The position numbers were made by a program, and so were the translations under genes. 64,000 nt of DNA from Nitrospira sp. SG-bin2 (lineage in GTDB: Bacteria; Nitrospirota; Nitrospiria; Nitrospirales; Nitrospiraceae): NCBI GenBank assembly GCA_002083405.1, contig LVWT01000012.1, positions 62,001 to 126,000 on the forward strand, written 5' to 3'. This document shows, one piece after another, positions 51,053 through 59,791 of the stretch; position 1 is the first letter of the stretch; each line of letters opens with the position of its first letter. The notes under the pieces are model-generated. The model was not told the DNA's origin and searched no databases. It saw only the letters and a list, made by a program, of their open reading frames with translations.

Positions 51053-53170
51053 TTACCCGCCCGCTTGATCCTTCGCACCGCCTTCGGCCGGTGCCGGCAT
51101 AGTTTCTTTTCGGCTCAGCCGGATCTTGCCTTGCTTGTCGATCTCCAGCACCTTCACGAGGATCTGGTCCCCTTCGGCCACTTCGTCAGACACGGCCTTT
51201 ACGCGATGGTGCGCCAGCTGCGAGATATGAACCAATCCGTCCGTCCCCGGCAGCACTTCGACGAAAGCGCCGAAGTCCATGATCTTCCTGACCGTACCCA
51301 TATAGACTTTGCCGATTTCGACTTCCTCAGTCAGACGGCCGATGATATCCTTGGCCTTCTGCAACGACACTTCATCGGCTGATGCAATCGTGACAATCCC
51401 GGTATCCTCGATGTTAATCTTGACGCCGCAATCGGCCTGGATCCCGCGGATCGTTTTCCCGCCCTGGCCGATGATGTCCCGGATCTTGTCTTGCTTGACT
51501 TTCATCGTATATATACGCGGCGCAAACGGCGATAGATTCTCTCGCGCACCCGTGAGCGCTTTGGCCATATGGCTCAGAATATGGAGCCGGCCTGCACGCG
51601 CCTGCTCCAAGGCCTGCTGCATGAGTGCCATGGTGATGCCGCCGATCTTGATGTCCATCTGGAGGGCCGTGACGCCGTTCTTGGTCCCGCACACTTTGAA
51701 ATCCATGTCGCCGAGATGGTCTTCCAATCCGAGAATATCGGACAGGATCATCACGCCGTTCCCTTCCTTGATCAATCCCATGGCAATACCGGCAACCGGT
51801 TCCTTGATCGGAACGCCCGCATCCATCATTGCCAGCGTACCGCCGCAGACCGTGGCCATCGAGGATGAGCCGTTGGACTCCAGAATTTCCGAGACAATGC
51901 GAAGCGTGTACGGGAAGACGTCTTTGCCAGGAATAACCGGCTTCAATGCCCGTTCGGCCAATGCGCCATGCCCGACTTCCCGCCGGCCTGGTGACCTCAG
52001 CGGCCGCGCTTCACCGACGCTGAAGGGCGGGAAATTATAATGAAGCATGAAGGTCCGCATGTACTCGCCTTCCAACGCATCAATGCGCTGTTCGTCATCG
52101 GTGGTGCCCAGCGTCACCACGGCGAGACTCTGTGTTTCACCGCGCGTGAAGAGTGCCGATCCATGCGTGCGCGGCAGGACGCCCACTTCACAAGTGATCG
52201 GCCGGATGTCCGAAGGGCCTCGGCCGTCCGCACGAGAACCCTTTTCAAGAATCATGTTCCGGACTTCCGTGTACTCCAGTCCATGGAACACGATCTTGAT
52301 GTGCCGTTCACTTGTGGGCGCTTCCGGATTCTTGAGTTTTTCGACTGCCTCCGCCAACACCTGATCCAACCGTTCCTGGCGCGCCGCTTTGTTGGGAATC
52401 ATGATCGCAGCGCGAATAGGCTGCGCGACCATGTCTTTTACCTTCGCCGCGAGCGCCGGATCGATGGCTTCGACCTTTACCTCGCGCTTCTTGTTCCCGA
52501 CTTTCTTGGCCAGTTCGGCAATTTGCGCAACGATCTTCTTGATCTCGGCATGCGCCAATTCAAGTGCCTGCAGCATCGTCGCTTCCGGCAATTCGTTGGC
52601 CCCCGCTTCGACCATCATGATGGCATCGGCTGTGCCGGCCACGACCAGATTCAGCTCGCTTTTCTCCATGGTTTCGAGATCGGGGTTCACAACGAACTGC
52701 CCGTTCACCCGGCCGATCTTGACGCCGGCAACCGGCCCTTGAAACGGGATGTTCGAGATGGAAAGCGCGGCGGAGGCGGCCGTGATGCTGATGACGTCGG
52801 AGGACCCGGTCTTGTCGGCGGAGAGCACCGAGGCGATCACTTGGGTTTCAAAATAATACCCTTCGGGAAACAGAGGGCGAAGCGGACGATCGATCAGGCG
52901 GCTGGTGAGGACCTCCTTCTCCGACGGCCGTCCTTCACGCTTGAAATACCCCCCGGGTATTTTCCCCGCAGCGTATGTTTTCTCCTGATAATCGACCGTG
53001 AGTGGAAGAAAGTCGATGCCCGGCTTGGCTGTCTGCGCAGCCACAGCGGTTGCCAAGATCACCGTATCTCCGTAGGAGGCCCAGATCGATCCGTCTGCTT
53101 GTTTGGCGACACGGCCGGTTTCCAGCCGTAGTATCCGGCCGGCTATCTCGATTTCAACTGTCTGTACCAT
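51053..53170 (-). CDS. pnp: Polyribonucleotide nucleotidyltransferase (PNPase)
   Basis: A 705-residue phosphorolytic 3'-5' exoribonuclease of the degradosome. Two RNase PH-like domains are visible (ASYGDTVILATAVAA and SDIRPITCEVGVLPRTHGSALFTRGETQSL), with the helical linker between. The C-terminus carries a KH domain (IRDIIGQGGKTIRGIQ) and an S1 domain (GKVYMGTVRKIMDFGAFVEVLPGTDGLVHISQL). The final 25 residues are Ala/Gly/Pro/Lys-rich. A 217-bp gap with structured RNA lies before it, as expected for its autoregulated leader. The gene follows rpsO in the classic order. Confidence 0.97.
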   Translation of the reverse strand: MVQTVEIEIAGRILRLETGRVAKQADGSIWASYGDTVILATAVAAQTAKPGIDFLPLTVDYQEKTYAAGKIPGGYFKREGRPSEKEVLTSRLIDRPLRPLFPEGYYFETQVIASVLSADKTGSSDVISITAASAALSISNIPFQGPVAGVKIGRVNGQFVVNPDLETMEKSELNLVVAGTADAIMMVEAGANELPEATMLQALELAHAEIKKIVAQIAELAKKVGNKKREVKVEAIDPALAAKVKDMVAQPIRAAIMIPNKAARQERLDQVLAEAVEKLKNPEAPTSERHIKIVFHGLEYTEVRNMILEKGSRADGRGPSDIRPITCEVGVLPRTHGSALFTRGETQSLAVVTLGTTDDEQRIDALEGEYMRTFMLHYNFPPFSVGEARPLRSPGRREVGHGALAERALKPVIPGKDVFPYTLRIVSEILESNGSSSMATVCGGTLAMMDAGVPIKEPVAGIAMGLIKEGNGVMILSDILGLEDHLGDMDFKVCGTKNGVTALQMDIKIGGITMALMQQALEQARAGRLHILSHMAKALTGARENLSPFAPRIYTMKVKQDKIRDIIGQGGKTIRGIQADCGVKINIEDTGIVTIASADEVSLQKAKDIIGRLTEEVEIGKVYMGTVRKIMDFGAFVEVLPGTDGLVHISQLAHHRVKAVSDEVAEGDQILVKVLEIDKQGKIRLSRKETMPAPAEGGAKDQAGG

Positions 53171-53211
53171 CTAGGGGTCTCCTCTGTTAGGTCCCACAGA
53201 TGCCCACAGAG

Positions 53212-53319
53212 ATAGGCTCACCAGGAAGGGTGACGCATGTGAGTGCTGAGTCATTCGCGATTCTAGAACAACTCATCATTCACCACTCACACCTGACAAT
53301 CGTTTGTCAGTGAGCCTAT
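53212..53319 (-). promoter_or_regulatory. Structured RNA leader between rpsO and pnp
   Basis: Several nested stems can form: 53212-53221 with 53310-53319 (10 bp, ATAGGCTCAC/GTGAGCCTAT), 53238-53245 with 53284-53291 (8 bp, TGTGAGTG/CACTCACA), and inside that 53247-53251 with 53271-53275 (5 bp). A local alternative hairpin, CTGACAA-TCGT-TTGTCAG at 53293-53310, competes for the last base of the outer stem. In E. coli the pnp leader is a long stem cut by RNase III and bound by PNPase; this would be the equivalent position. The site is given on the minus strand as it lies in the rpsO-pnp transcript. Confidence 0.55.
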
Positions 53320-53387
53320 GTCCGTGTTCACCTGTGCGACGTCCGTTTCATGCCGCCGCGGGCGGCGCCGGGCCGCGCGGATGCGGC

Positions 53388-53657
53388 CTACTTGCGGATA
53401 CCGAGTCGATCGATAACAGCCCGATACCGCGCCTCATCGACGCCACGAAGATAGTCCAGCAATCGCCGTCTCCGTCCCACCAGTTGTAGCAGGCCCCGAC
53501 GGGAATGGTGGTCCTTCTTGTGCGTCTTAAAATGTTCCGTGAGATACGTGATGCGGTTGGTCAACACCGCAATCTGGACTTCCGGAGATCCGGAGTCCGT
53601 CTGGTGCTGCCGATATTCCTTGATCAGTCCTGCCTTCGCTTCCTTGAGTAACGCCAT
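53388..53657 (-). CDS. rpsO: 30S ribosomal protein S15
   Basis: An 89-residue primary-binding ribosomal protein: MALLKEAKAGLIKEYRQHQTDSGSPEVQIAVLTNRI, then HHSRRGLLQLVGRRRRLLDYLR, the S15 signature including the GLL..V.RRR..L.YL motif. The ATG at 53657 is chosen over 53663 because GGAG is then seven bases upstream. It lies between truB and pnp. Confidence 0.97.
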   Translation of the reverse strand: MALLKEAKAGLIKEYRQHQTDSGSPEVQIAVLTNRITYLTEHFKTHKKDHHSRRGLLQLVGRRRRLLDYLRGVDEARYRAVIDRLGIRK

Positions 53658-53678
53658 GGTCATGCTCCTCTTTCTGAT

Positions 53679-54635
53679 TCAATCCAACGACTCAATCTCC
53701 GTCAATACTTTGCGAATCTTGATCGGCCCCGCCGTGCGCGCATCATGGATGCCGATCGCAAGCAACCGCCCCGCCTGATTCTGCAACCGGACAGAAACCG
53801 GCTCGGTGGAGGCTGGCAACCGCTCCATCCCGGCGGGAGACACCGCACCGCCATGCAACGCCAATCGGACCTGATCTTCGGTCAGCGCAAGAACCGGCAA
53901 TTGGTCCAGCACATGATCCAACCCGATTAGGTGCCGCTGCAATGTCCCGATCGCCGCTTGTGCTTCGGCCTGAGCCACGGTCAATGCGTGATCAATCGAC
54001 AACGGCCCTACACGACGGCGTTCGAGCGCATAGAGATGTCCGCCGACGCCCAGTGCCTGTCCGATGTCGGCGCACAAGGTTCGGATGTAGGTGCCCTTTG
54101 AGCAGACGACATTCAAGGTCACATCCCGACCCTCGACAGCAAGAATGTCCAGCGCATGAATGACGATCGTCCGCTCCGCCCGGTCAACAGTCTCACCAGC
54201 CCTCGCCGCCTTGTAGAGCGGTCTCCCGCCCACCTTGACCGCTGAATACATCGGCGGCATCTGCCGCTGAGGGCCACGAAATCTGGCAATCGCTTCACAA
54301 AGCGCCTCTTCACGGACCGCACTCGGATCAATGCGCGCAAGGACTTTACCTGTAGCGTCCTGTGTGTCGGTGGTTTCACCAAGGCGCAGAATCGCGCGAT
54401 ACTCCTTATCCCAATCGACCAAATACTCCGAGACCCGCGTGGCACGCCCCACCAACACCGGCAGGACTCCGGTCGCCGCCGGATCGAGCGTGCCTGCATG
54501 TCCGACTTTAACCCTTCCCAATACTGCGCGTATCTTTGCCACGATATCGTGAGATGTCCAGCCGGCTTCCTTGTTGATCACAAGGACTCCGTCGGCAACT
54601 GTGCTCGTCGAACTCATGTGCGTGGCAATGCTCAT
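53679..54635 (-). CDS. truB: tRNA pseudouridine-55 synthase
   Basis: A 318-residue enzyme modifying U55 of the tRNA T loop. INKEAGWTSHDIVAKIRAVL, KVGHAGTLDPAATGVLPVLVG (catalytic Asp), PPMYSAVKVGGRPLYKAARAGE and VCSKGTYIRTLCADIGQALG are the family blocks. A C-terminal PUA-like domain (about 245-318) follows. The ATG at 54635 stands after the rbfA stop; a second in-frame ATG is 18 bases on. The frame upstream overlaps rbfA and is not counted. Confidence 0.95.
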   Translation of the reverse strand: MSIATHMSSTSTVADGVLVINKEAGWTSHDIVAKIRAVLGRVKVGHAGTLDPAATGVLPVLVGRATRVSEYLVDWDKEYRAILRLGETTDTQDATGKVLARIDPSAVREEALCEAIARFRGPQRQMPPMYSAVKVGGRPLYKAARAGETVDRAERTIVIHALDILAVEGRDVTLNVVCSKGTYIRTLCADIGQALGVGGHLYALERRRVGPLSIDHALTVAQAEAQAAIGTLQRHLIGLDHVLDQLPVLALTEDQVRLALHGGAVSPAGMERLPASTEPVSVRLQNQAGRLLAIGIHDARTAGPIKIRKVLTEIESLD

Positions 54636-54639
54636 CGAC

Positions 54640-55041
54640 TTAGGATCCCGATGTCGTTCGATCTGGGCTCTCCGGCAGCGGCGGCGCACTGTCCCCATGT
54701 AATCCGTCCAATAGCCGCATAATCCGATCGCCACGCTGACCGCTGACATCTTTCTTGAAGATCACTTCCGGAAGATATCGCAGCGTCAGGCGCCGGCCCA
54801 ATTCGGCCCGCACGAATCCGCTGGCCTTTGACAACCCGGCAAAGGTATCGCGCTCGGCCTGTTCCGTTTCCATCGTTGTGACGAAGACGTGGGCGATTCT
54901 CAGATCTGCCGTCAATTCGACGCCGGTCACCGTAACAGACTGCACCCGCGGATCTTTGATTTTTCGCATCAAGATATCCGCAACTTCCATCCGGATCTGA
55001 TCGGCAACCCGATCCGCCCGTTTGTAGGTGGTCTTGGACAT
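54640..55041 (-). CDS. rbfA: Ribosome-binding factor A
   Basis: A 133-residue 30S maturation factor with a KH-like fold: YKRADRVADQIRMEVADILMRKIKDPRV, then VTVTGVELTADLRIAHVFVTTM and LGRRLTLRYLPEVIFKKDVS. The C-terminal tail (RIMRLLDGLHGDSAPPLPES) fits the family. It lies between the DUF503 gene and truB in the conserved infB-rbfA-truB order. Confidence 0.95.
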   Translation of the reverse strand: MSKTTYKRADRVADQIRMEVADILMRKIKDPRVQSVTVTGVELTADLRIAHVFVTTMETEQAERDTFAGLSKASGFVRAELGRRLTLRYLPEVIFKKDVSGQRGDRIMRLLDGLHGDSAPPLPESPDRTTSGS

Positions 55042-55096
55042 TGTGCGCTGATCTGCCGCTCCATCTTAATGACTGACGGCACGTATCAAGCTGCCG

Positions 55097-55378
55097 TTAT
55101 AACAATTCGAGTTTGGTTCGGACAACCTCGACTGCAGGCATGCCCTTGATGACATTCAGGGCCTGCTCAAGCACCTGGTTGACGTAGCCGCCTTCATTCG
55201 CCACACAGGCCATGCCCAAGACCGCCTTCTGCCAGAGATCCTGTCCATCCACTTCGGCGACCGACAGATTGAATTTTCCGTGCAGCCGATCTTTCAAACT
55301 ATGGAGCACTTGCCGTTTATCTTTGAGCGACTGACTCTCCGAAATAAACAGCTCGACGGTACAAAGTCCGACGACCAT
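55097..55378 (-). CDS. ylxP: DUF503/YlxP-family protein
   Basis: A 93-residue protein starting MVVGLCTVELFISESQSLKDKRQVLHSLKDRLHGKFNLSVAEVDGQDLWQKAVLGMACVAN, which is the complete DUF503 pattern (short alpha/beta fold, SLK.KR..L....R...FN.S.AE). YlxP proteins are encoded between infB and rbfA in many bacteria and are linked to ribosome maturation, though the activity is not settled. Confidence 0.92.
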   Translation of the reverse strand: MVVGLCTVELFISESQSLKDKRQVLHSLKDRLHGKFNLSVAEVDGQDLWQKAVLGMACVANEGGYVNQVLEQALNVIKGMPAVEVVRTKLELL

Positions 55379-55396
55379 ATCAACTACCGTGCAGGC

Positions 55397-57967
55397 TCAG
55401 AGCTTGGCCGCAATTTTGTCGATGGCATAGGCCTCGATGATGTCGCCGACCTTCACATCATTGAAATTCTCAACGCTCAAGCCGCATTCGTAGCCCTGCT
55501 GTACTTCTCGGACATCGTCCTTGAAACGCCGCAACGATCCCAGCTTCCCCTGGTAGACAACGACGCTGTCTCTGATCACGCGCACCCCGGCGCTCGCGCG
55601 TGAAATCGTCCCGTCGACGACATAGGAACCGGCCACAGTCCCGGCCTTGGGAATCGTGAACACCTGGCGTACTTCGGCACGCCCCAACATGCGTTCCTTG
55701 AGGGTCGGTTCAAGCAAGCCTTCCATCGCAGCTTTGATATCGGCAATGGCATCGTAAATGATGGTGTACAGCCGGATGTCGACGCCTTGCTGTTCCGCCA
55801 ACGACGCGGCCTTCGGTTCCGGCCTGACATTGAAACCGATAATAATAGCGCGAGAAGCGGCGGCCAGCAGCACATCGGACTCCATCACCCCGCCCACACC
55901 GTTATGGATGACGCGCAACTTGACGGCCTCAGTCGACAGCTTCTCCACTGACCCGGCCAAGGCCTCGGACGATCCCTGGACATCCGTCTTGATGACAATG
56001 GCCAGCTCCTTGACCGATCCTTCCTGAATCTTTGCGAACAGGTCGTCGAGCGATACTTTGGCAGGACCGCCCAGCTCGGCGGCTCGCCGTTTTTGGGCGC
56101 GCTCCTCGGCAATCTCTCTGGCAACCCGTTCATCCGAAACCACCTGAAACACATCCCCGGCCGACGGAACTCCCGGAAGCCCAATGACTTCGACGGGAAT
56201 GGAAGGACCGGCTTGCTGCGCCTTCACCCCTCGATCGTCGATCAGTGCCCTGACGCGCCCGCTGAATGTTCCAACCACGTAGACATCACCCACTTTGAGC
56301 GTGCCGCTCTGCACCAACACAGTTGCCACCGGACCGCGGCCGCGTTCGATCTTCGCTTCGATAACCGTGCCCTTGGCCTGCCGATGGGGGTCAGCCTTCA
56401 GCTCGAGCACCTCAGACTGAAGCAGGATCATTTCAAGCAATGTATCGAGCCCGGTCTTCTTCTTGGCGGACACCTCCACCATGATGGTGTCACCACCCCA
56501 GGCTTCCGAAATCAGTCCGTGCTCAGAGAGCGCATTTCTTACGCGGTCAGGGTTCGCTTCCGGCTTGTCGATCTTGTTCATCGCCACGATCAATTGAACC
56601 CCGGCCGCCTTCGCATGGTGAATCGCTTCGATCGTCTGCGGCATGACTCCGTCATCCGCGGCCACGACCAAAATGACGATGTCGGTGACCTTCGCGCCAC
56701 GCGCGCGCATCGAGGTAAAGGCCTCATGGCCTGGGGTATCCAGAAACGTCACCAGCTTGCCGCGCACCGGCACCGTATACGCGCCGATATGCTGCGTGAT
56801 CCCGCCGGCTTCCCCTTCGGCCACTTTCGTCTGCCGGATCGCATCCAGCAACGACGTCTTCCCATGATCGACATGTCCCATGATGGTGACAACGGGAGGA
56901 CGAGGCTCAAGCCGTTCCTCGCCCCCGGTTTCAACCACGTCTTGCAACAATTCCTCACCGGCCTTTTCCACGGCCACTTCGAGTTTCACGCCGCTCTCCT
57001 CAGCGATCATCGATGCGGCGTCCAGATTCATCGGCTGATTGAAGGTGAGCATCTGCCCCATTTCCATCAGCTTGCGCACGATATCGGCCGGTCTCTGACC
57101 GATCAATTCGGCAAATTCCTTGACGCTGGTACCGGGAGTCAGCTTGACGCTTTTTTTACGCGGCTTGGTGATCTCGCTCGGAGGGCTGTGATGCAGGTGC
57201 TTCGATCGGTCGTCGCGCCGGTGAACGGGAATGGCGCGGAGATCTTGCCAACGTGCGGCATCCTCTCGGAACTTGACGTCCTGCTGCTCGTCTTTGGGCC
57301 GTCCCGGCTTTCGTGCCTTCTTGAGCTTGTCTCGCTGCGCCTCGGCCTCGATGGCTTCGAAGGCCATACTTTTTTTCTTGGCCGCCACCGCCTCGACCGT
57401 TGCTGCTGCACTCGGCGGCGCCGCCGCTGCAGGCTTGACAGGCACCACTTCCTGCACCGGCACAATGGGAGGAGCTGGCGTCCATAGGACCGGCCCGCTC
57501 GGCGCCGCCGCTTCCACCGGGTGGATGCTTTCGGTTTCTACCGCGATTGGCGGCTCCGGAGAAACTGCCGATGGAGACACGTCCGTCGGAGTGACGAGAC
57601 CGGAGTCAACTTCGACGGTCTGTGCGGGAGAGAGCACCTCGTTTGGTTCATCTTCTTTTTTCCGCTTGATCAGAATACGCCGCTTATCCGGCTTGGCCGG
57701 CTGCTCGACAACCTGACTCTTCACAGCCCCTGCCTTGACATGATGCACATCATGAGCGGTTTTTATCCCCTGTGGCGTCGACACTTCGCCGGCTTTTCCT
57801 CCGCCCTTGGCGCTCGGAGTAAATTTGTCCAATACTTTTTGAGCGATGTCATCGTCCAGCGCACTGCTATGCGAGGCGACGGACACACCCATCTTCTTCA
57901 ATTCGGACAGGAGCGTCTTGTTCTCCAGCCCCAGCTTCTTGGCAAGTTCGTAGACACGCATACTCAT
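55397..57967 (-). CDS. infB: Translation initiation factor IF-2
   Basis: An 856-residue GTPase that brings fMet-tRNA to the 30S subunit. An IF2_N domain (MRVYELAKKLGLENKTLLSELKKMG) is followed by a long Ala/Pro/Val/Glu-rich linker (about 60-240), a second basic part and IF2N-type repeat (SVKEFAELIGQRPADIVRKLM). The G domain reads VTIMGHVDHGKTSLLDAIR (G1), DTPGHEAFTSMRARG (G3) and VAMNKIDKPEAN (G4). Domains II, III and the fMet-binding IV complete it. Start at 57967 or two codons on. Confidence 0.97.
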   Translation of the reverse strand: MSMRVYELAKKLGLENKTLLSELKKMGVSVASHSSALDDDIAQKVLDKFTPSAKGGGKAGEVSTPQGIKTAHDVHHVKAGAVKSQVVEQPAKPDKRRILIKRKKEDEPNEVLSPAQTVEVDSGLVTPTDVSPSAVSPEPPIAVETESIHPVEAAAPSGPVLWTPAPPIVPVQEVVPVKPAAAAPPSAAATVEAVAAKKKSMAFEAIEAEAQRDKLKKARKPGRPKDEQQDVKFREDAARWQDLRAIPVHRRDDRSKHLHHSPPSEITKPRKKSVKLTPGTSVKEFAELIGQRPADIVRKLMEMGQMLTFNQPMNLDAASMIAEESGVKLEVAVEKAGEELLQDVVETGGEERLEPRPPVVTIMGHVDHGKTSLLDAIRQTKVAEGEAGGITQHIGAYTVPVRGKLVTFLDTPGHEAFTSMRARGAKVTDIVILVVAADDGVMPQTIEAIHHAKAAGVQLIVAMNKIDKPEANPDRVRNALSEHGLISEAWGGDTIMVEVSAKKKTGLDTLLEMILLQSEVLELKADPHRQAKGTVIEAKIERGRGPVATVLVQSGTLKVGDVYVVGTFSGRVRALIDDRGVKAQQAGPSIPVEVIGLPGVPSAGDVFQVVSDERVAREIAEERAQKRRAAELGGPAKVSLDDLFAKIQEGSVKELAIVIKTDVQGSSEALAGSVEKLSTEAVKLRVIHNGVGGVMESDVLLAAASRAIIIGFNVRPEPKAASLAEQQGVDIRLYTIIYDAIADIKAAMEGLLEPTLKERMLGRAEVRQVFTIPKAGTVAGSYVVDGTISRASAGVRVIRDSVVVYQGKLGSLRRFKDDVREVQQGYECGLSVENFNDVKVGDIIEAYAIDKIAAKL

Positions 57968-57984
57968 CGGACCGCCCCCGTCTC

Positions 57985-59142
57985 CTAGCTGCTTGCCGTT
58001 TCGCCAGCCTCGGCTCTGGCAGCCTGCCGAGCCTCTTCTTGCAACCGCTGGGCTTCGGCTTCTTCCGCGAGAGCCGCCTTGATTTCCTTATCCCGCTCGA
58101 CTTTTTCTTTTTCGTACTCGGTCGCGCTGATGATATCGATTTTCCAGCCGGTCAGCCGCGCCGCCAGCCGTACATTCTGACCGTTCTTGCCGATGGCCAA
58201 CGACAACTGGGAGTCGGCCGCGACAACAAGGGCCGACTTCTTTTCTTCGTCGATGCCGACTTTTTCGATCGTCGCCGGATTCAGGGCTTCAGCAATGAAT
58301 ACGCGAGGATCCTGGGTCCAGGTAATGATGTCGATTTTCTCGCCTCGCAATTCACGGACGACTGCCTGCACACGCGATCCCTTGATCCCCACACAGGCGC
58401 CGACCGGATCCACGGCCTTTTCCCGCGAGGTGACTGCGATCTTCGTACGGTCGCCCGGTTCCCGGACAACCGACTTGATCTCGATGATCTTTTCCATGAT
58501 CTCCGGCACTTCGAGCTCGAAGAGCTTTGCTACAAATTGCGGATGGCTGCGGGAGAGAATGACTTGCACATCCTTTGGCGTACGACGAACCTCCAGCAGC
58601 ATGGCCTTGACCCGATCGCCGCGGCGATAGGTTTCCCGCGGGATCTGTTCCTGAATGGGGAGAATCGCTTCCGTCTTTCCGAGGTCGACCAGATAATTCC
58701 GCCGTTCCATGCCGAGGATGATGCCGTTCACCAAATCTCCCTGGCGCGTCGAATACTCCTTTTGAACCGCCTCCCACTCCGCCTCACGAACCTTTTGGAA
58801 GATAACCTGCTTGGCCGTCTGCGCCGCAATCCGCCCCAGTTCATTCATCTCAATCAACGACCCGATTTCGTCGCCAACCTCCGCCTCACTATCGTATTGG
58901 CGGGCCTCCTGCAATGATATCTCCGCTTTGGGATTGCTGACCTGATCGACGATGATCTTCTTGGAGACGACAGAAATTTCGCCGGTTTTTGGATCGATTT
59001 CGACTTGAATGTTTTCAGCTTGGCCGAAACGCTTCTTGGCCGCTGTCTGCAAGGCGGACTCGATGGCCCCGATTACCCGTGCCTTGTCGATCCCCTTTTG
59101 GCGTCCGATTTCGTCGATTACTGAGATAAGCTCACGGTTCAT
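57985..59142 (-). CDS. nusA: Transcription termination/antitermination factor NusA
   Basis: A 385-residue elongation factor. The N-terminal RNA-polymerase-binding domain (MNRELISVIDEIGRQKGIDKARVIGAIESAL) is followed by an S1 domain (QGDLVNGIILGMERRNYLVDLG). Two KH domains follow, with DPVGACVGIKGSRVQAVVRELRGEKIDIITW and SLAIGKNGQNVRLAARLTGWKIDI. There is no pair of C-terminal acidic AR domains, so it is the short form found outside gammaproteobacteria. A Glu/Arg/Ala-rich helix ends the protein. rimP precedes it with a 51-bp gap. Confidence 0.97.
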   Translation of the reverse strand: MNRELISVIDEIGRQKGIDKARVIGAIESALQTAAKKRFGQAENIQVEIDPKTGEISVVSKKIIVDQVSNPKAEISLQEARQYDSEAEVGDEIGSLIEMNELGRIAAQTAKQVIFQKVREAEWEAVQKEYSTRQGDLVNGIILGMERRNYLVDLGKTEAILPIQEQIPRETYRRGDRVKAMLLEVRRTPKDVQVILSRSHPQFVAKLFELEVPEIMEKIIEIKSVVREPGDRTKIAVTSREKAVDPVGACVGIKGSRVQAVVRELRGEKIDIITWTQDPRVFIAEALNPATIEKVGIDEEKKSALVVAADSQLSLAIGKNGQNVRLAARLTGWKIDIISATEYEKEKVERDKEIKAALAEEAEAQRLQEEARQAARAEAGETASS

Positions 59143-59193
59143 GCGTCACACTCCTGGATCCGATTACCTGCACACACCGGGCTGCTCTTCCGT

Positions 59194-59685
59194 CTAAATT
59201 TTCACAAGCAGCCTGGCATCGGCGATCTGTTCCTGTTCCACCCTCAACGTCTGTGGCGCAGCCGCCCCTATTGACACGGTCAACGACACTGCCTGTTCAT
59301 CCGCCTCCACCAACCGTCCAATCACACGCCACTGGCCGTTCAGCGGATGCCGCAGCTTGAGACTGACTTCTTTGCCGATCGCTCGCTGATAGTCTTGAAG
59401 GCGCTTGAAGGGCCGATCGAGACCCGGCGAAGACACTTCCAGTGTGTATGCGTGCGGGAAAGGATCGGCCACATCCAATGCCGGTCCCAGCGCCTTATGC
59501 GCCTGTTCGCAGTCGGTAACCGTAACACCGCCCGGCTTATCGATCAGAACGCGGACAACGGAGCGAGGCCCCTGCCCCACGCACACCACTTCGACCAACT
59601 CAAGTCCAAGCGCCCAGAGGATCGGCAAAATAACTTCCTGCACCCGGTCGACGACCGACTGCGCGCCGCGCTTCTGTGTGCTCAA
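59194..59685 (-). CDS. rimP: Ribosome maturation factor RimP
   Basis: A 163-residue 30S maturation protein. LWALGLELVEVVCVGQGPRSVVRVLIDKPGGVTVTDCEQ, then LEVSSPGLDRPFKRLQDYQRAIGKEVSLKLR are the RimP signature. The start is TTG at 59685, preceded by GGGGAAGAGGG; no ATG fits. It begins the rimP-nusA-infB block. A terminator 40 bp upstream shields it from the dat gene. Confidence 0.93.
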   Translation of the reverse strand: MSTQKRGAQSVVDRVQEVILPILWALGLELVEVVCVGQGPRSVVRVLIDKPGGVTVTDCEQAHKALGPALDVADPFPHAYTLEVSSPGLDRPFKRLQDYQRAIGKEVSLKLRHPLNGQWRVIGRLVEADEQAVSLTVSIGAAAPQTLRVEQEQIADARLLVKI

Positions 59686-59721
59686 CCCTCTTCCCCTGAC
59701 CAGACCGATATCAGCTCAAAC

Positions 59722-59745
59722 AAAAAAGTGGGCCTGAGCCCACTT
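59722..59745 (-). terminator. Rho-independent terminator downstream of the D-amino-acid aminotransferase
   Basis: AAGTGGGC (59726-59733) pairs with GCCCACTT (59738-59745) around a CTGA loop. On the minus strand the stem is followed by TTTTTTG (59722-59727). It ends the dat transcript before rimP. Confidence 0.8.
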
Positions 59746-59791
59746 CCAGCGGCAGCACAATACCACGCACCCCACGGCAAAGCAAGGGGCG

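Noticed and set aside
52040..53131. 363-codon frame antisense to pnp
   Set aside because: pnp on the other strand is complete and conserved; the frame has no ribosome binding site.
56093..57487. 464-codon frame antisense to infB
   Set aside because: Shadow of the high-GC infB gene; His/Arg-rich product typical of antisense frames.
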